Of a DNA stretch of 64,000 bases, positions 61,123 to 64,000 are shown one piece after another. Position 1 is the stretch's first letter, and each line of letters starts with the position of its first letter. Under the pieces are notes generated by a model. The model saw only the letters and a list, made by a program, of their open reading frames with translations, searched no databases and was not told where the DNA came from. The stretch is from Pseudomonas fluorescens (GTDB lineage: Bacteria > Pseudomonadota > Gammaproteobacteria > Pseudomonadales > Pseudomonadaceae). A program made the position numbers and the translations under genes. The stretch covers positions 22,026 through 86,025 of the forward strand of contig NZ_LACH01000035.1 of assembly GCF_000968015.1 (NCBI RefSeq), read 5' to 3'.

Positions 61123-62247
61123 TCAACCGCGGTAGTAGCGTTGTGGAACAAATGGCATTTTGCTTACAAGCAAAGGCACCTTTTTCCCACGAACAATCGC
61201 CCAAACCGGCGTATCGAGAGCGATATAAGCACTGTCGACGTAACCCATCGCCAAAGGGCCGCCCAAGGTCGGACCGAAGCCACCACTGCAAACCGCACCA
61301 ATGATCTCGCCTGCTTCATTGACGATTTCCGCACCTTCGCGCACTGGCGTGCGTTCCTGAGGCAACAGGCCAACGCGCTTGCGGCTGACACCGGCTTGTT
61401 GCTGTCCGAACACGGTTTCTGCGCCGGGAAAGCCGCCGGCACGTGCGCCATCAGCGCGACGAGGCTTGGAGATAGCCCACAGCAGGCTCGCTTCGATCGG
61501 GGTGGTCTCGGTGTTCATATCGTGGCCGTAGAGGCACAGGCCGGCTTCCAGGCGCAGGGAGTCGCGAGCGCCAAGGCCGATGGCCGCTACTTCAGGTTCG
61601 GCCAGCAGGGCGCGAGCCAGGGCTTCGGCGTTGGCGGCCGGTACGGAGATTTCGTAGCCGTCTTCACCGGTATAGCCCGAACGGCTGACAAAGCAGTCCA
61701 CACCCAGCAGTTTCACGCGGGCGAACTGCATGAAGGTCATCTTCGCCACTTCAGGCGCCAGGCGCGCGAGCACGCTGACGGCGACCGGACCTTGCAGTGC
61801 CAGCAGGGCGCGTTCTTCAAACAGCGGCTCGATGGTGCACTGGTCGCCGATGTGTTTGCGCAGATGCGCCAGGTCCTGGTCCTTGCAGGCGGCGTTGACC
61901 ACCAGGAACAGTTCGTCGTTACCCAGGTTGGCGACCATCAGGTCGTCGAGGATGCCGCCGGTCTCGTTGGTGAACATCGCGTAACGCTGCATGCCCACCG
62001 GCAGGTCGATGATGTCGACCGGCACCAGGGTTTCCAGCGCCTTGGCGGCATTGGCGCCGGTCAGACGGATCTGGCCCATGTGCGAGACATCGAACAGCCC
62101 GGCCTGATCACGGGTGTGCTGGTGTTCTTTCATCACACCGAGCGGGTATTGCACCGGCATGTCGTAGCCAGCAAACGGCACCATGCGGGCGCCGAGTTCG
62201 ATGTGCAGTGCGTGCAGCGGGGTTTTCGACAGTTGTTCGGTGGACAT
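61123..62247 (-). CDS. gcvT: Glycine cleavage system T protein (aminomethyltransferase)
   Basis: Transfers the methylene group from lipoyl-H protein to tetrahydrofolate. 374 residues from MSTEQLSKTPLHALHIELGARMVPFAGYDMPVQ; AGGAG precedes the ATG. Folate-site Asp is in GYTGEDGYEI and DSLRLEAGLCLYGHDM lies in the second domain. Lies after sdaA, the arrangement of the second gcv cluster of pseudomonads (gcvT2-sdaA-gcvP2). Confidence 0.95.
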   Translation of the reverse strand: MSTEQLSKTPLHALHIELGARMVPFAGYDMPVQYPLGVMKEHQHTRDQAGLFDVSHMGQIRLTGANAAKALETLVPVDIIDLPVGMQRYAMFTNETGGILDDLMVANLGNDELFLVVNAACKDQDLAHLRKHIGDQCTIEPLFEERALLALQGPVAVSVLARLAPEVAKMTFMQFARVKLLGVDCFVSRSGYTGEDGYEISVPAANAEALARALLAEPEVAAIGLGARDSLRLEAGLCLYGHDMNTETTPIEASLLWAISKPRRADGARAGGFPGAETVFGQQQAGVSRKRVGLLPQERTPVREGAEIVNEAGEIIGAVCSGGFGPTLGGPLAMGYVDSAYIALDTPVWAIVRGKKVPLLVSKMPFVPQRYYRG

Positions 62248-62285
62248 ATTCAGCTCCTGAAAAAGTGTGCGGATGCGCGTAAGCA

Positions 62286-63662
<1,377 letters not shown>

Positions 63663-63720
63663 GGTTGTTCTCCGGTTTCTTGTTATAGGTATGGGCGCAA
63701 TCTGAGACTTGCCACAAAAC

Positions 63721-63814
63721 CCTGTAGGAGTGAGCCTGCTCGCGATAGCGATCTGTCTGTAAACATTTTTGTTGAATGTTAGACCGCTATCGCGAGCAGG
63801 CTCACTCCTACAGG
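63721..63814. repeat. REPIN between gcvP and sdaA
   Basis: Perfect 30-bp arms starting CCTGTAGGAGTGAGCCTGCT and its reverse complement, 34 bases apart. Variant of the first REP family with TAGGAGTGAGC in place of GGGAGCGAGC. Confidence 0.9.
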
Positions 63815-63867
63815 GGATCTGTGGTGTTCTTGAAAGAGGGGGCGAGTGAACCCGCCCCCTTATTCGT

Positions 63868-64000
63868 TTAAGCGTAGCTTTCGATCGACGGGCAGGCGCA
63901 GATCAGGTTGCGGTCGCCAAACACGTTGTCGACGCGACCGACCGGTGGCCAGTACTTGCCTTCGATCAGCGACGCAACCGGATACACCGCTTGCTCACGG
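63868..64000 (-). CDS. gcvP: Glycine dehydrogenase (GcvP), C-terminal end only
   Basis: The last 44 codons of the pyridoxal-phosphate P protein of the glycine cleavage system, with the family ending REQAVYPVASLIEGKYW, then VGRVDNVFGDRNLICACPSIESYA. The rest lies beyond the right edge. It precedes sdaA and gcvT on the same strand, separated by a REPIN. Confidence 0.93.
   Translation of the reverse strand, partial: REQAVYPVASLIEGKYWPPVGRVDNVFGDRNLICACPSIESYA

Overview
The window is chromosomal DNA of a fluorescent-group Pseudomonas. The evidence is the gene content and order (mvaT-sbcB, purU, secA-argJ, yajQ, oprD-HIT-slyX, aspS-yebC-ruvCAB-tol/pal-queEC-tRNA-Lys, nadA, gcvT-sdaA-gcvP), the near-identity of many products to Pseudomonas families (MvaT, OprD of 443 residues, OprL/Pal), and the many REP/REPIN elements of the GTGGGAGCGAGCTTGCTCGC type. 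Species cannot be fixed from sequence reading alone.

Two parts differ sharply. Positions 1-13917 are a mobile island. Its right end holds four translationally coupled genes on the minus strand: three tyrosine recombinases and a small HTH/coiled-coil protein. This matches the ginABCD operon of the GInt class of integrative elements. Its cargo runs leftward past the window edge: copper sensing and resistance (copR-copS, copC-copD), a nickel/cobalt efflux cassette (CsoR/RcnR-type repressor, RcnA, a DedA/YqaA-like and a TraX-like membrane protein) controlled from a 19+19 bp palindrome, a HEPN-protein remnant, and an abortive-infection gene. The island sits exactly at a 4-base ATGA overlap after the DUF4350 gene, in an operon (RDD, SpoIIM-like, DUF4129, DUF4350) that in other pseudomonads continues with a MoxR ATPase.

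Positions 13918-64000 are core chromosome. 14-19 kb: the RDD/SpoIIM/DUF4129/DUF4350 membrane operon. 18.5-21.9 kb: sbcB, mvaT, purU and a small acidic protein. 21.9-24.8 kb: a three-gene operon (glycosyltransferase, DUF2334 deacetylase-like, flippase-like) of unknown product. 25-29 kb: an amino-acid-type chemoreceptor, a HerA-like ATPase and DciA. 29.4-40.6 kb: secA, argJ, a glutathione transferase, a MutT-ThiE fusion, an adenosyltransferase, a sensor kinase, panE, yajQ and a MscS channel. 40.8-46 kb: OprD porin with a candidate ArgR operator, HIT protein, SlyX, a membrane/cold-shock fusion, Dps, an RHH protein and an FmdB zinc ribbon. 46-57 kb: aspS, yebC, ruvCAB and the complete ybgC-tolQRAB-pal-cpoB envelope operon. 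57-60 kb: queE, queC, tRNA-Lys and nadA. 60-64 kb: RDD protein, CspA-type protein, gcvT, sdaA and the 3' end of gcvP, a glycine/serine catabolic block.

The most useful observations are the exact island junction, the metal operator with its small divergent His/Cys protein, the HEPN remnant beside an intact Abi gene, the ArgR-like sites at oprD, and a 40-bp perfect inverted repeat that is a variant of the local REPIN.
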